Assembly (NCBI GenBank): GCA_017964785.1
Contig: JAGCRH010000087.1
Location: forward strand, 1 to 49,850
Origin: Prevotella sp.
GTDB lineage: Bacteria > Bacteroidota > Bacteroidia > Bacteroidales > Bacteroidaceae
Reading direction: 5' to 3'
DNA: 49,850 bases
A program made the translations under genes and the position numbers. Under the pieces are notes generated by a model that saw nothing but the letters and a program-made list of their open reading frames with translations, ran no database searches and was not told the origin of the DNA. Shown here one piece after another: positions 33,184 to 40,205 of the stretch (position 1 is its first letter; each line of letters opens with the position of its first letter).

Positions 33184-34083
33184 ATGAAAAAGAACTATTT
33201 ATTAGTGATTGGTGCAGCAGTGATGCTTTTTGTTGGTATGAGCAGTTGCAGCAGTGATAGTGAAAACGAAGGCTCGGCAGAGCCGTCAAACTTTCATGTG
33301 AGAAACGTCGCCAATTCAGGCTGCAAGACATGGGTTGGCGCAAGGGAAGTGACAAGATCATTGGACGCCACTCGTGAGTACATAGAGTACAAAGCCTTGG
33401 CAGACGGCTACCTGTCGCTGAACCACGTGAATGCCATGTTCAACTGCGAACCTGGCGAACTGAAAATGCAGGCCACCGTTTCAGGCAATGAAATCAGAAT
33501 CATAGAGACAGAAAAACAGTCATTAGCCAACTGCATCTGCAATTACGACCTCTATTGCGAAGTCGGCCCCCTCGGCAATGGCAACTATACCGTCATTATC
33601 TGTCGTGACTCTTATGAAGGGGAATACGCCCGGTTCAACATCTCCTACAAAAGTGGTTTGAATGACAAATTCGACTTCAATATCAACAACGACGACTATA
33701 ATTATGTAAAGACATTCAGCGGTAACAACCAAGAAGACCTGATTGGCACGTGGCACTTGTTGAGTTCTATGGGTGGCTGGAGTCCCAGGGTGGATTACAG
33801 TCCTGGCGAAATCACCGTTACATTCACCAGAAACGGGGAGATGAAGGTCGTTAACAAAAGAGAAGGACAACAACCATTTCCAACAGCCACATACAAGTAC
33901 TCATTTGTAGAGATTGAGAAATCCATTTTTACAGGGAAGCCGGAAACGGTATTGTCGATCGATAATGGTGGTTCCTATGCAGAACTATATCGTTTCAGTT
34001 TTGACAACGAACAAGGAGTGCTTTACCTTTCGCAAGAAGCATACGACGGCATGGGATATAGCCTGAAGAAACTGGCACAATAA
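33184..34083 (+). CDS. Lipoprotein with a C-terminal lipocalin-like domain
   Basis: 299 aa, lipobox MSSC (Cys23) followed by SSDSENEGS. The N-terminal part has a Cys-rich all-beta look (NCICNYDLYCEVG). From about residue 180 (EDLIGTWHLLSS) there is the GTWxL opening of lipocalin-like domains found in Bacteroidetes lipoproteins, ending in YSLKKLAQ. Function unknown; anchored at the outer membrane by inference. Its stop codon directly abuts the stop of the convergent SPFH gene with no base between. Confidence 0.75.
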   Translation: MKKNYLLVIGAAVMLFVGMSSCSSDSENEGSAEPSNFHVRNVANSGCKTWVGAREVTRSLDATREYIEYKALADGYLSLNHVNAMFNCEPGELKMQATVSGNEIRIIETEKQSLANCICNYDLYCEVGPLGNGNYTVIICRDSYEGEYARFNISYKSGLNDKFDFNINNDDYNYVKTFSGNNQEDLIGTWHLLSSMGGWSPRVDYSPGEITVTFTRNGEMKVVNKREGQQPFPTATYKYSFVEIEKSIFTGKPETVLSIDNGGSYAELYRFSFDNEQGVLYLSQEAYDGMGYSLKKLAQ

Positions 34084-34944
34084 TCACTTGCTGCCTATGA
34101 CTTTTGAGATGTCCATAATCATACCACCGTTGCCACTCATGATCTGAGGCATCTTGCCGTCCCACTTCTCAATCATGTCCTCCTGCACGATCATCGGTGA
34201 GAGCGAGGCTGCAATCGTCCTGTTATAGTAAGCCTCTGCATCAGCCTTGATCTTCATAGCCTTCGCATTACCCTCGGCCTTGGCAACGGCAATCTTGGCA
34301 TTGGCCTCAGCCTCCTTCACCTCGTTCTCTGCCTTCAAGGCACTCTGGATAGCGGTGTTCTTGGCATCGATCATCGAGAGCAGCGAAGAGGGAGGCGTGA
34401 TCTTCGAGGTGAACTCCTCCACCAGGAATCCCTCAGCCATCAACGACTTTTCCAGACGGGCACGGACATCGCGCTCGAAATTGGCACGGTTCGACATCAG
34501 CGAGTCCGAGGTGTACTGGTTGGCGCAGGTACGGTAGGCCTCGTAGATACAAGTGCGGATATACCCCTCTTCCAGTTCCTTCACACCCACACGATACTTC
34601 GTGAAGATGTCGCAGGCCTTGTCAGGGTTGATACGATAGGCGATGGTGGGATCCATCTCGAAGAGCGAAGCATCCTTGGCGTTCACAGAGAATGTCTCGT
34701 ATTGCTTACGCTGTGTGAAGGTAGGGTAAGTAAACACGTTGGTGGTGATGGGATTGTAAAAAACCCAACCCTTGCACGTGCCTTCCACACCACCGTAGTC
34801 CTGCTCGTTGAGCGACCACTTATGGAAACGGATACCCACCTCACCAGAGTCAACTACCGTGCAGCAGGTAGCAAAAAGGATCAAAACCAGGGCTATGCCT
34901 CCTCCGACATAAGCCAGAATGCGATAATACTGTTTCATTTTCAA
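34084..34944 (-). CDS. SPFH/Band 7 (prohibitin-like) membrane protein
   Basis: 286 aa. N-terminal membrane anchor (LAYVGGGIALVLILFATCC), then the SPFH core (VVDSGEVGIRFHKW, then FTQRKQYETFSVNAKDAS and IAYRINPDKACDIF), and an Ala/Glu-rich coiled coil (ALKAENEVKEAEANAKIAVAKAEG). Such proteins form large oligomers that organise membrane domains and regulate membrane proteases. It is divergent from the histidine kinase operon, and the shared region contains site c. The link with a two-component system suggests a membrane-stress role; this is inference. Confidence 0.9.
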   Translation of the reverse strand: MKMKQYYRILAYVGGGIALVLILFATCCTVVDSGEVGIRFHKWSLNEQDYGGVEGTCKGWVFYNPITTNVFTYPTFTQRKQYETFSVNAKDASLFEMDPTIAYRINPDKACDIFTKYRVGVKELEEGYIRTCIYEAYRTCANQYTSDSLMSNRANFERDVRARLEKSLMAEGFLVEEFTSKITPPSSLLSMIDAKNTAIQSALKAENEVKEAEANAKIAVAKAEGNAKAMKIKADAEAYYNRTIAASLSPMIVQEDMIEKWDGKMPQIMSGNGGMIMDISKVIGSK

Positions 34945-34967
34945 AATAATGTTTGTTAATACAGCGA

Positions 34968-35023
34968 CAAAGGTACAAAAAAACCAAATAACTTCCTGTT
35001 AATTGAATGTTATCTTTAGGTTA
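34968..35023. promoter_or_regulatory. SPFH promoter with three GTTA repeats, shared with the kinase operon (site c)
   Basis: Minus-strand -7 box TACCTTTG at 34968-34975 for the SPFH gene. GTTA motifs in plus-strand reading at 34998, 35009 and 35020, 11 bp apart; the last two have the same spacing to the box as in sites a, b and d. The last GTTA ends 12 bp before the -33 TTTG of the kinase promoter, so the same site can act on both genes. Confidence 0.8.
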
Positions 35024-35035
35024 AATCTTTATTTC

Positions 35036-35067
35036 TTTGGTTGTCTCGGAAATAATGCGTACCTTTG
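35036..35067 (+). promoter_or_regulatory. Promoter TTTG-N20-TACCTTTG of the histidine kinase operon
   Basis: TTTG at 35036-35039, 20-bp spacer, TACCTTTG at 35060-35067. The ATG at 35078 is only 10 bp after the box, so the mRNA would have almost no leader. Confidence 0.8.
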
Positions 35068-35077
35068 CCCCTCGATT

Positions 35078-36259
35078 ATGCATACAGACAGATATAAATA
35101 TGTGTCGATAGTGAGTGCCATCGCAGTGCTGTTACTGCTGGGACTCTATATGTGGATGACCTACCGTTCGGTTACGAAGGATATCACTGAAAGGGCGTAT
35201 AGCCAATTGAACGAAGCCCTGAGCCGCAAGTACCATTCGGAGATCTCGCTCGACACGGTGGCTCTGTATGTCGATTCATTGTTGAGCGTGGCCCATATCA
35301 ATCGCGATGTGACGGTTCAGGAGGTAGATGCCGAAGGACAGATACTGCGCCAGAACAATGACCGCAGTTCGTCGTGGTCGATACTGACAAAGCCCGTTAG
35401 CATCCGCCGTGACCAGTCAAAGGCCATTCGGTTAGCCCTCAACAACCCCTACCCCGAACTGGGCCGACGGCTGAGTCCGCTCTTTCTCATCAGTGCCATC
35501 ATCCTCGGTTTCTTCGCCATCATCATCATCCAACTGCTGCGGTTCATCACAGAACAGGAGCAGATAGCCGAACTACGTAATGACTTCTCGTATGCGATGG
35601 TGCATGATATGAAGTCGCCGCTGTCGAGCATCATTATGGGAGCCCACTTCCTGCACAGTGGTAAAGTGGACGACAAGCCACAGATCAAGGAGAAATACTA
35701 TAGCATTATTGAAGAAGAGGCCGAGCACCTGCTGGCACTCGTCAACAAACTACTGACCATCTCGAAGTTGGAGAACAAGAAACTGATCCTGAACAAGTGG
35801 GATATCCATATCGAGCCAATCATCAACGACCTGGTGGAGAAGGCTAAGGCGAAGGCGACGAAACCCATCGAGATTACCACCCGCTTAGAGGTAAAGAACG
35901 TACTGGCAGACGAGCAGTATATGACAGAAGCCATCGCCAACCTGATTGACAACGCCATCAAATACTCAAAGGACGAGATCAAGATAGAAATCAAGACCTT
36001 CGATACTGACAAGAACGTATTATTAAAGGTACGCGACAACGGTATCGGCATGACAAAGGAAGAACAACAGGTGATCTTCGATAAGTTCGGACGGGCAGCC
36101 ATCCACGAGAAAAACCGCAAAGGCGGTGTCTCCGGCTTCGGACTCGGACTGAACTATGTGGATCAGGTGATGCAGGCCCATGGCGGCAAGGTGACCGTCA
36201 GCAGCGAGAAAGACAAATACTCCGAGTTCACTCTCTATATCCCCAAAGTAACCCATTAA
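35078..36259 (+). CDS. Membrane sensor histidine kinase
   Basis: 393 aa. Transmembrane helices at about 9-27 and 134-157 enclose a short periplasmic sensor of about 105 aa. The HisKA box DFSYAMVHDMKSPLS has phospho-acceptor His176. The ATPase domain shows the N box (NLIDNAIKYS), G1 (DNGIGM), F (FDKFGRA) and G2 (GFGLGLNYV). No HAMP or PAS domain is seen. I place the start at 35078 (MHTDRYKY) because the promoter ends at 35067. It is followed 13 bp later by its response regulator. The signal sensed is unknown. Confidence 0.93.
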   Translation: MHTDRYKYVSIVSAIAVLLLLGLYMWMTYRSVTKDITERAYSQLNEALSRKYHSEISLDTVALYVDSLLSVAHINRDVTVQEVDAEGQILRQNNDRSSSWSILTKPVSIRRDQSKAIRLALNNPYPELGRRLSPLFLISAIILGFFAIIIIQLLRFITEQEQIAELRNDFSYAMVHDMKSPLSSIIMGAHFLHSGKVDDKPQIKEKYYSIIEEEAEHLLALVNKLLTISKLENKKLILNKWDIHIEPIINDLVEKAKAKATKPIEITTRLEVKNVLADEQYMTEAIANLIDNAIKYSKDEIKIEIKTFDTDKNVLLKVRDNGIGMTKEEQQVIFDKFGRAAIHEKNRKGGVSGFGLGLNYVDQVMQAHGGKVTVSSEKDKYSEFTLYIPKVTH

Positions 36260-36272
36260 ACCCATTATCTCC

Positions 36273-36971
36273 ATGATCAAATTACTCTTAGTGGAAGACG
36301 ATGCATCCCTCGCTTATATCGAGAAGACAGGCCTCGAAGACATTATCGGAGGCTACGAAGTGACTACCGCCGCCAACGGCAAGGAAGGTGTAAAAGCATG
36401 GGAGGAGACACACCCCGATGTGATTATCTCCGACATCGACATGCCCGTGATGAACGGCTTCGAGATGGTGGAACGTATCCGTGAGACTGACGGTAACGTG
36501 ATTATTATCTTCACCTCGGCCCTCACCTCCCCCAACGATGTGAAGGCAGGCTACCGTCTCGGCATCAACAACTACGTGAAAAAGCCCTTCGTGCCAGAAG
36601 AACTCGATGCCCATATCCAGGCACTGATGAAGATGCGTGGAGGAGCGAAGACACAGAAAGAGACCAGTCACTACAAACTGGGCAAATACACCCTTGACGC
36701 AGAACACGCCACCCTGCGCAATGACGAGACAGGTACCTCGCAGACCATCACCCAGCGCGAGGCGCAGATACTGGCAATACTTGCCGACAATAAGAATAAT
36801 GTGGTACGTCGTGAGGCCATCCTCAGTCGTTTCTGGAATACAGAGGATGACTACTTCGCCTCACGAAGTCTCGATGTGTTTGTGAATAAACTCAGGAAAC
36901 TGCTTGCCGACGAGCCTCGCATCAACCTGAAAACCGTCCGAGGTATCGGACTGCAACTGTTAGTCAGTTAG
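36273..36971 (+). CDS. OmpR/PhoB-family response regulator
   Basis: 232 aa. The receiver has acidic residues at EDD (8-10), phosphoacceptor Asp54 (SDIDMPVMNG), Thr81 and Lys104 (VKKPF). From about residue 135 there is a winged-helix DNA-binding domain (QTITQREAQILAILADNKNNVVRREAILSRFW, SRSLDVFVNKLRKLLADEPRINLKTVRGIGLQL). Regulators of this family bind direct repeats at 10-11 bp period, exactly the pattern of sites a-d in this window. It is cotranscribed with the kinase. Its stop overlaps the stop of the convergent membrane protein gene. Confidence 0.95.
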   Translation: MIKLLLVEDDASLAYIEKTGLEDIIGGYEVTTAANGKEGVKAWEETHPDVIISDIDMPVMNGFEMVERIRETDGNVIIIFTSALTSPNDVKAGYRLGINNYVKKPFVPEELDAHIQALMKMRGGAKTQKETSHYKLGKYTLDAEHATLRNDETGTSQTITQREAQILAILADNKNNVVRREAILSRFWNTEDDYFASRSLDVFVNKLRKLLADEPRINLKTVRGIGLQLLVS

Positions 36972-37747
36972 TCGATGGGCTTGTAGGGCTCCATCGTCTT
37001 GATGGCAAACAAGGTGCCTGGAATAATCATAGCGGCGGCAATGAGCAAGCACCACCATGGGAAGGTGACACCTAACAAGCACAACATCACCACCCAGAAA
37101 ACACTATCACAGACAATCACGGGGATAACACTGCGGCTATACTCATAGACATACCCTTCCAACTGGGCTACCATCATACCAGGGATGATTAAAAGAGGAT
37201 GGCTGAAAAGTCCTGAGATGAGTCCCATCACGGCCCCAAAGACGGGGATGACAATTTCTGGACGATGCTTCCACTCCAAGATCTCCCGTAGCACACCACC
37301 AAAGAGAATCAAGTCGGCAGTTGCCTCAATGATGACACATAATATCACCGAAATGACTGGATGCTCCTTCATCCAGGCATAGGAAGTGCGCACAGCCTCG
37401 TCGGAATCCGTCAGGGGATTATACATCATACAATAAACCAATGTAAGACCCACCATCGCCAACACCAGCCAGGCAACCACCCGCCAGCGTTTTTCCTTAG
37501 GAACAAGTCCGACGGCATACGATGCATAGTGGAGACGGAGGAACACAATATTGAGTATCACACATGTCAGAAGCACCAATATCAAACCGCTGGAAAGGAT
37601 CATCGTCTTCGAATCCGTCGAGCCGGGAGAGGACTCGTTAAAGCCATCGATGAAGCCTGCGGAGAAACTGATCACAGCCCCACCCACAAACACCACACCA
37701 AGCGTTATGCCCAATGCCAAAAGGAGATACATCAATGCTTTCTTCAT
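36968..37747 (-). CDS. Polytopic inner-membrane protein, possibly distantly CPBP-like
   Basis: 259 aa with about seven hydrophobic segments. The middle stretch VILCVIIEATADLILFGGVLREIL and the later GLISGLFSHPLLIIPGMM resemble the arrangement of CPBP (CAAX-protease-like) proteins, but the EExxxR catalytic motif is not clear, so I do not claim protease activity. Monocistronic, with its own promoter carrying site d. Convergent with the response regulator gene, overlapping it by 4 bp at the stop codons. Confidence 0.6.
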   Translation of the reverse strand: MKKALMYLLLALGITLGVVFVGGAVISFSAGFIDGFNESSPGSTDSKTMILSSGLILVLLTCVILNIVFLRLHYASYAVGLVPKEKRWRVVAWLVLAMVGLTLVYCMMYNPLTDSDEAVRTSYAWMKEHPVISVILCVIIEATADLILFGGVLREILEWKHRPEIVIPVFGAVMGLISGLFSHPLLIIPGMMVAQLEGYVYEYSRSVIPVIVCDSVFWVVMLCLLGVTFPWWCLLIAAAMIIPGTLFAIKTMEPYKPID

Positions 37748-37769
37748 CTTTTCTTTCTCTTTTCGGGTG

Positions 37770-37825
37770 CAAAGATACGGAGAAAAAATGAATGATAGTG
37801 CAAAAAGAACGTTATCTTTACGTTA
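37770..37825 (-). promoter_or_regulatory. Promoter of the polytopic membrane protein gene with GTTA repeat (site d)
   Basis: -7 box TATCTTTG at 37770-37777; GTTATCTTTACGTTAAA at 37811-37827 in plus-strand reading, with GTTA at 37811 and 37822. Spacing to the box is 33 bp, as in sites a, b and c. TTTG lies 23 bp upstream of the box in minus-strand reading (37801-37804), as in site a. Confidence 0.78.
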
Positions 37826-37870
37826 AAAGAATCAATTGGGATAGTCGTATGCCTTGGACGTGAGATTATC

Positions 37871-38308
37871 TTACTCTCCTGCGGTACCGGAGTAGTTGAC
37901 TTTCAGGGCGAAGGCTTTTTGGAGTTCTTGCTTGACATCGCCGATGACTCCCATCGGTGTCTTCTTATCTGCTTTGATACTGACGGTGAGCCGTTCCTGA
38001 TGCTCTTCGGAGAGTCCCTTGCGCACCGTATTGATATAAGGCACGATGCCCTCAACGGCAACGAGGCGGTTATCTATCTGGATACCTTCCGGGGAAATAT
38101 AGAGGTTGATGACGGCAGACTTCTGCTCCATCTTACGCACCTCCGAACCCGCAGGCACCTCGTAATGCACTTTCAGATTGTCATCCCGCATGTGGGTGAC
38201 AAGCATAAAGAAAAACAGCACCGTAAAGATCAAATCCGGCATCGAGGCGAGGTTCAGACCAGGCATCGTGCGACGGGAACGCATAAACTTACTCTGCATC
38301 TTTCTCAT
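37871..38308 (-). CDS. ExbD/TolR-type biopolymer transport protein, second copy
   Basis: 145 aa. One transmembrane helix near the N-terminus (MPDLIFTVLFFFMLVTHM) with the conserved Asp in SMPDLIF, the proton-path residue of the ExbD family. The remainder is the periplasmic domain (SAVINLYISPEGIQIDNRLV). Works with ExbB to power TonB. Starts as ATGA overlap with the first exbD-like gene, so translation is coupled. Two different ExbD proteins in one operon are common in Bacteroidetes. Confidence 0.9.
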   Translation of the reverse strand: MRKMQSKFMRSRRTMPGLNLASMPDLIFTVLFFFMLVTHMRDDNLKVHYEVPAGSEVRKMEQKSAVINLYISPEGIQIDNRLVAVEGIVPYINTVRKGLSEEHQERLTVSIKADKKTPMGVIGDVKQELQKAFALKVNYSGTAGE

Positions 38309-38829
38309 TTGCTCCCTCCTTTCTCCTTGGGTGGGGCCTCACTGATGCGCTGGGGATAATAATGGTCTATATCCTCGCGCTCCTCGGCAGAGAGTTTGGC
38401 ATAGGGCTTACCGCAGACAGCACGGGCCCGTTGGTCTCGCAGGGTAACATAAGCCCGTACCACAGCATTCTGTACCTTGAAATAGGCCTCGTAGGTGGTG
38501 GCGCGATTGGTCTCGATACTGACGACATGCTCCAGCCGATCCTGTTCCACCCGCTGCACCAACTGTTCGGTGAGTTGACGGGGAGTCAGCAAGGTGCCAT
38601 CGAGTGAGAGTTGATCCTGTGCATCGAGGCAGATGGACATCACATGATCCTGTTTGATATCCATCGGCTGCTGCTTCTCATCAGGCAGAGGCGGGAGTTG
38701 ACGCATGAGTCCCTTGTCCGTGTCCATCGACGATGTCACGAGGAAGAAGATCAACAGCATAAACGAGATGTCTGCCGTCGATGAGGTATTCAGTTCCGGA
38801 ACCGGCTCACGATGACGCCTGCCAAACAT
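38305..38829 (-). CDS. ExbD/TolR-type biopolymer transport protein, first copy
   Basis: 174 aa. MFGRRHREPVPELNTSST leads into ADISFMLLIFFLVTSSM, the ExbD transmembrane helix with its conserved Asp. Downstream is the periplasmic domain (SICLDAQDQLSLDGTLL) and a charged tail (LSAEEREDIDHYYP). I start at 38829 because the motif PELNTSSTADISF is at the usual distance there; the longer frame up to 38943 has no family support. It overlaps the upstream gene by 40 bp. Confidence 0.88.
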   Translation of the reverse strand: MFGRRHREPVPELNTSSTADISFMLLIFFLVTSSMDTDKGLMRQLPPLPDEKQQPMDIKQDHVMSICLDAQDQLSLDGTLLTPRQLTEQLVQRVEQDRLEHVVSIETNRATTYEAYFKVQNAVVRAYVTLRDQRARAVCGKPYAKLSAEEREDIDHYYPQRISEAPPKEKGGSK

Positions 38830-39146
38830 CCTATAATGAGTATGATTGAGGTATAGATAAACATATCGACGGTCTTCAACCAGAAATGACTGTTGAAGAG
38901 CGTGCCGTTGGTAGTCAGGGGATCCGTAGAGCCAAGGAGCCACGTGACGACGAGACAGGCGACAAAACAGAAGGCTGTCGTCCAGGCGATACGTGTCTGC
39001 GGCACTCCGTTGATGACCTCATCGTCCTTCGTCCGCATACGGAGTGTCTTCACCACCGACAACAATGTCACCACGATGGCAGCAGCCACCGCGATATACA
39101 TCAGCCAGAGCATGATGTCGGCGATAAAAGGTGAGACGAGTGACAT
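38790..39146 (-). CDS. Small three-TM membrane protein of the ExbB/ExbD operon
   Basis: 118 aa with three hydrophobic helices (IMLWLMYIAVAAAIVVTLL, TTAFCFVACLVVTWLLG, FIYTSIILIIGCLAGVIV). It begins 3 bp after the exbB-like gene and overlaps the following exbD-like gene by 40 bp, so it is tightly coupled with the Ton energy complex. I know no named family for it; a structural role in the ExbB-ExbD complex is inference. Confidence 0.8.
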   Translation of the reverse strand: MSLVSPFIADIMLWLMYIAVAAAIVVTLLSVVKTLRMRTKDDEVINGVPQTRIAWTTAFCFVACLVVTWLLGSTDPLTTNGTLFNSHFWLKTVDMFIYTSIILIIGCLAGVIVSRFRN

Positions 39147-39149
39147 TGC

Positions 39150-39977
39150 TTATTCTTGGTGCTTGTACTGTTCGATGGCGTCGAGGAGGTCGATGGCACT
39201 CTCCTCCATATCGCCGGTGAGTATCTCGATCTTCGAGAGGATATAACTGTAAAACAGTTGCAGGATAAGAGCCACCACGATACCGAAGATCGTCGTGATC
39301 AGCGCCACCTTCATACCCGAAGCCACTATCTTCGGACTGATGTCGCCCTCGATCTGTATGTTGTCGAAAGCCATCACCATACCGATGACGGTGCCAAGGA
39401 ATCCGAGAGAAGGCGCCATCGCGATGAAGAGTTTGATCCACGAACAGCCCTTTTCCAAGTTGGCTGCCTGCAAACCGCCGTAGTTGGTGATGGCTCGTTC
39501 GATGGCATCCATGGGCTGTTTGATATGCAACAGACCGTGATAGCAGACACTCGCCACAGGTCCGCGTGTCTTTTTGCACAGTGCCTTCGCCCCTTCCACA
39601 TCCTTTTCACCGAGTTTCGCACGGATATCCCCCATCAGTTTCTTCGCCTTAATCTCCGACATCATCAGGTAGAGGATGCGCTCGATGCAGAATGCCAGTC
39701 CGAGGACGAGGGCCAGTGCCACCAACGACATAAAGCCCGCATTACCATCGACGAACTTCCGCTTCAACTCTTTGTGGAAACCGCCCTTTTCGTTGGGATC
39801 CTCACCGGCACCCAAGAGGGCCTCATCATCGACGGTGACTGTCAGTGTGGAGTCCTGGGCGGTGGAGTCTGTGACGGCAACGACGGTAGTATCCTGAACA
39901 GCGGGTCCAGACTGTGCGCTTACAGGGAGTCCTGCCATCAGGAAGCCTGTAACCAATAGAATGATCAATCGCTTCAT
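39150..39977 (-). CDS. ExbB/TolQ/MotA-type proton channel protein
   Basis: About 275 aa. A cleavable signal (MKRLIILLVTGFLMAGLPVSA) and a Thr/Asp-rich stretch precede the first TM helix (MSLVALALVLGLAFCIERI); the second and third TMs are in IKLFIAMAPSLGFLGTVIGMV and MKVALITTIFGIVVALILQLFY, the MotA/TolQ core with GFLGTVIGM. Start choice: the open frame reaches 40013, but the tRNA terminator stem (40002-40022) lies there, so 39977 is preferred (39986 and 39980 are alternatives). It drives TonB-dependent transport. Confidence 0.9.
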   Translation of the reverse strand: MKRLIILLVTGFLMAGLPVSAQSGPAVQDTTVVAVTDSTAQDSTLTVTVDDEALLGAGEDPNEKGGFHKELKRKFVDGNAGFMSLVALALVLGLAFCIERILYLMMSEIKAKKLMGDIRAKLGEKDVEGAKALCKKTRGPVASVCYHGLLHIKQPMDAIERAITNYGGLQAANLEKGCSWIKLFIAMAPSLGFLGTVIGMVMAFDNIQIEGDISPKIVASGMKVALITTIFGIVVALILQLFYSYILSKIEILTGDMEESAIDLLDAIEQYKHQE

Positions 39978-39995
39978 CATATCCATATCATCATT

Positions 39996-40022
39996 AAAAA
40001 AGAGACTGCTCATCGCAGTCTC
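39996..40022 (-). terminator. Terminator of tRNA-Ser
   Basis: Stem GAGACTGC/GCAGTCTC (40002-40009 with 40015-40022), 5-nt loop, then six T on the minus strand (39996-40001). It lies 14 bp after the tRNA 3' end and just before the exbB-like start. Confidence 0.9.
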
Positions 40023-40035
40023 CTGAAAAATTTCG

Positions 40036-40123
40036 CGGAGAGAACAGGATTCGAACCTGCGAGCCAGTTTTGCCGGCTACACGCTTTCCAGGCGTGCCTC
40101 TTCAACCACTCGAGCACCTCTCC
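40036..40123 (-). tRNA. tRNA-Ser (anticodon GGA)
   Basis: 88 nt. Acceptor GGAGAGG/TCTCTCC (one G-T pair) and discriminator G; anticodon stem CACGC/GCGTG with loop CTGGAAA (anticodon GGA); long variable arm as in class II tRNAs (AGCC, then GGCT); T arm GCAGG-TTCGAAT-CCTGT. It decodes UCC and UCU. It sits between the TatD and exbB-like genes with its own promoter and terminator. Confidence 0.95.
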
Positions 40124-40138
40124 CTGCGTTAAGCGGTG

Positions 40139-40194
40139 CAAAGGTAGTACTTATAATTGAAAATTGAGAATTGAAAATTGAGAATTATAAATTG
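40139..40194 (-). promoter_or_regulatory. tRNA-Ser promoter with an adjacent AT-rich heptamer array
   Basis: -7 box TACCTTTG (40139-40146), 15 bp upstream of the tRNA 5' end. Directly upstream, 40155-40194 holds five heptamers of AATTGAA/AATTGAG type in plus-strand reading. No TTTG at -33; the heptamer array occupies that position, as it does in the 60-bp cassettes. Confidence 0.7.
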
Positions 40195-40205
40195 TTTACG
40201 GATAT

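Noticed and set aside
17356..37827. GTTATCTTTA as a plus-strand -7 box (TAnnTTTA)
   Set aside because: It ends in A, not G, and is not followed by a suitable start in most cases; the constant 33-bp distance to an opposite-strand box and the GTTAAA flank fit an operator better.
38830..38943. Longer N-terminus of the first ExbD-like protein
   Set aside because: The added residues have no ExbD similarity and overlap another gene; MFGRRHREPVPELN is the typical start.
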